Positions 4,121 to 5,308 of a stretch of DNA of 5,308 bases are shown here, piece after piece. The translations under genes were made by a program, and so were the position numbers. Every line of letters begins with the position of its first letter. Position 1 is the stretch's first letter. The stretch covers positions 1-5,308 of the forward strand of contig CACVAR010000216.1 in assembly GCA_902727905.1 (NCBI GenBank). The letters run 5' to 3'. Origin of the DNA: an uncultured Sulfurovum sp. GTDB taxonomy: Bacteria; Campylobacterota; Campylobacteria; Campylobacterales; Sulfurovaceae. The notes under the pieces were generated by a model. That model did no database searches and was not told the origin of the DNA. It worked only from the letters and a program-made list of their open reading frames with translations.

Positions 4121-4996
4121 ATGATAAAAAATATAGCAATAACAGGTGGAACGCACGGTAATGAGTTAACAGGGGTGTATCTTGTAAAAAAGTGGCAAAA
4201 GAACCCAGCACTTGTAAAACGTAGTAATTTTGAAACCATTACCAAGTTGATGAACTTACAAGCCATTAAAGAGGTACGTCGTTATGTTGACCAAGATCTA
4301 AATCGATCATTTGGCTTAAGTGAGCTGGGTAATGATGAGTTGGAGAATTATGAAGTAAAGTTAGCCAAAGAGCTAAACTCTGAGTTAGGTGAAAAAGGGA
4401 GTGAGGAATCAAAAGTAGATTTCATAGTTGATTTACATACGACTACAGCAAATATGGGGCTTTCTATTGTGGTGAGTAACCCAAGTAAAATTACATGGAG
4501 AGCCATTGCTTATCTTTGTAAGATGGAACCTGCACTTAAAGTGTACCGATGGAAAGGAGACATTGAGAATGCTTTTGTAGATTCAATGGCTCCTCATGGT
4601 TTTGCCATAGAAGTGGGTGCTGTACCCCAAGGTGTTTTGAGAGCTGATTTATTTTTACAGACAGAAGCGTTGATTTATCATCTACTTGATTATGTTGAGA
4701 AAGAGAATAATGGAGATGAGTTAAATATAAGCGATGAAGTAGAGATTTATGACCATGAAGTACTGGTTGATTATCCACGTGATGAAGAGCGTGATATTGT
4801 CGCGATGGTACATCAAGATAGACAAGATAAAGATTTTACACTCATAGAAAAAGGTGACCCTCTCTTTTTAACACTTGAAAATGAGACCATAAACTATGAT
4901 GGAGAGCCACGATACACCATTTTTGTGAATGAAGCAGCCTATTATGAAAAAGGGTTTGCTATGACTTTGGCTGAGAAGAAGATGCTGAAGATATAG
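4121..4996 (+). CDS. Aspartoacylase (N-acyl-aspartate amidohydrolase), AspA/AstE family
   Basis: Zinc carboxypeptidase-fold amidohydrolase expected to cleave N-acetyl-L-aspartate (or a related N-acyl amino acid) to aspartate and acetate in the cytoplasm. The 291-residue length fits aspartoacylases. Zinc ligands are H12 and E15 in GGTHGNELTG (9-18) and H106 in VDLHTTTANMG (103-113). DLNRSF (59-64) is the substrate-binding motif, with N61 and R62. The catalytic glutamate is E164 in AIEVGAVPQGVLR (162-174). The C-terminal FVNEAAYYEKGFAM contains the tyrosine expected in the active site. All catalytic positions are present. The ATG at 4121 has TAGGA eight bases upstream. The gene is divergent from the pseudouridine synthase across 171 bp and convergent with the right-edge gene, 21 bp from that gene's stop. 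AstE (succinylglutamate desuccinylase) is the main alternative; no arginine-catabolism neighbours are visible. Confidence 0.88.
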   Translation: MIKNIAITGGTHGNELTGVYLVKKWQKNPALVKRSNFETITKLMNLQAIKEVRRYVDQDLNRSFGLSELGNDELENYEVKLAKELNSELGEKGSEESKVDFIVDLHTTTANMGLSIVVSNPSKITWRAIAYLCKMEPALKVYRWKGDIENAFVDSMAPHGFAIEVGAVPQGVLRADLFLQTEALIYHLLDYVEKENNGDELNISDEVEIYDHEVLVDYPRDEERDIVAMVHQDRQDKDFTLIEKGDPLFLTLENETINYDGEPRYTIFVNEAAYYEKGFAMTLAEKKMLKI

Positions 4997-5017
4997 TATT
5001 ATTTCAAGATAGGAGTT

Positions 5018-5308
5018 CTATGAGGCACAGTTGACACAACGAACACTTTCTGGACGTATTAACATGCGTCCTACTGAAATGGATTCTTCACACTCTCTAC
5101 TAAACCTTCTGCTTAAGAAAAAAAGTCTCACCATCCCAGAAAACTTGTACAACTTTAAGTTGCTCATTGTCAAAACAAAAGTCATTAATGATTCGGCTGT
5201 TATCTATCTGCTCATTGTTAAAGACTTTTTGAACAGAACCAATGAAAGTAGATTCATAATAAACATCTAAAACTTTAGTATCTTCTTTATTCTTTTGATT
5301 ATGAGTAA
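5018..5308 (-). pseudogene. 3' end of an unidentified leftward gene, split by a T7 frameshift
   Basis: On the minus strand a frame open from the right edge (codons from 5306) reads VLDVYYESTFIGSVQKVF and on to VVQVFWDGETFF, then stops at TAG 5102-5100 after LKQKV. The next frame continues the protein-like sequence as LSRRFSRECEESISVGRM, LIRPESVRCVNCAS and a stop at 5020-5018. The shift falls at seven T on the minus strand (plus strand A7, 5118-5124). With six T the two parts join into one frame of about 95 residues. The C-terminal part carries three cysteines, two as CVNC. I do not recognise the family. The gene continues beyond the window. A sequencing indel is as likely as true inactivation, in which case the gene is intact. 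It is convergent with the aspartoacylase gene. Confidence 0.65.

Noticed and set aside
4536..4778. Leftward 80-codon frame within the aspartoacylase gene
   Set aside because: It lies opposite the active-site region of a complete aspartoacylase and has no supporting signal.
5056..5075. Hairpin GGACG/CGTCC near the convergent gene ends
   Set aside because: It lies inside the coding sequence of the right-edge gene and has no T-tail.
5031..5270. Rightward 79-codon frame at the right end
   Set aside because: The opposite strand gives much more natural protein sequence in two joined frames, and this frame has no ribosome binding site.

Overview
This is an AT-rich bacterial segment with compact, mostly leftward genes. 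Gene content and style (TTG starts with strong AAGGAG sites, little -35 conservation, a start resembling small WYDE-type proteins I associate with Campylobacterota) suggest a Campylobacterota species of the Sulfurimonas/Sulfurovum/Arcobacter type. That placement is an inference of moderate confidence.

Layout, left to right: the first nine codons of a leftward gene at the window edge; shikimate kinase (aroK, leftward); an endonuclease/exonuclease/phosphatase (EEP) family protein (leftward, 37 bp upstream of aroK and probably co-transcribed); a reverse transcriptase (leftward); a roughly 430-bp region without conventional genes that carries a probable structured RNA; an RluE-like 23S rRNA pseudouridine synthase (leftward); an aspartoacylase (rightward, divergent); and the 3' end of an unidentified leftward gene that runs off the right edge and is split by a frameshift. 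No complete ordinary gene was found for that last protein.

The interesting part is about 1733-3300. The RT has motif A (LDFSKFFD), motif B (GIPQGSSLSALLSNIY) and a YCDD active site. It has no maturase or endonuclease domain and is preceded by a non-coding stretch rich in inverted repeats. This matches the layout of the DRT2 anti-phage system, in which an RT copies an upstream ncRNA by rolling-circle reverse transcription into a concatemer that encodes a never-ending toxic protein (neo). Three things in the sequence fit. A TATAAT box lies at the upstream edge of the RNA. An 11-bp hairpin with a possible pseudoknot lies just before the RT. A 63-codon stop-free frame runs through the RNA, and within it the hexamer ATATTA occurs twice, 117 nt (39 codons) apart. 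Joining the sequence at that hexamer would give an endless frame and would bring a TTAAGA/17 bp/TATAAC promoter together. The DRT2 class and the neo model are inferences; the repeats, frames and motifs are read directly.

Two genes look interrupted at 7-base homopolymers: the RT 5' end (A7 on the minus strand) and the right-edge gene (T7 on the minus strand). This could be real slippage or decay, but two such cases in 5.3 kb make sequence error a serious possibility. Outside the RT cassette the genes are housekeeping or metabolic and do not form one pathway; the cassette is visibly AT-richer than they are and looks like an insertion between the pseudouridine synthase and the EEP gene.
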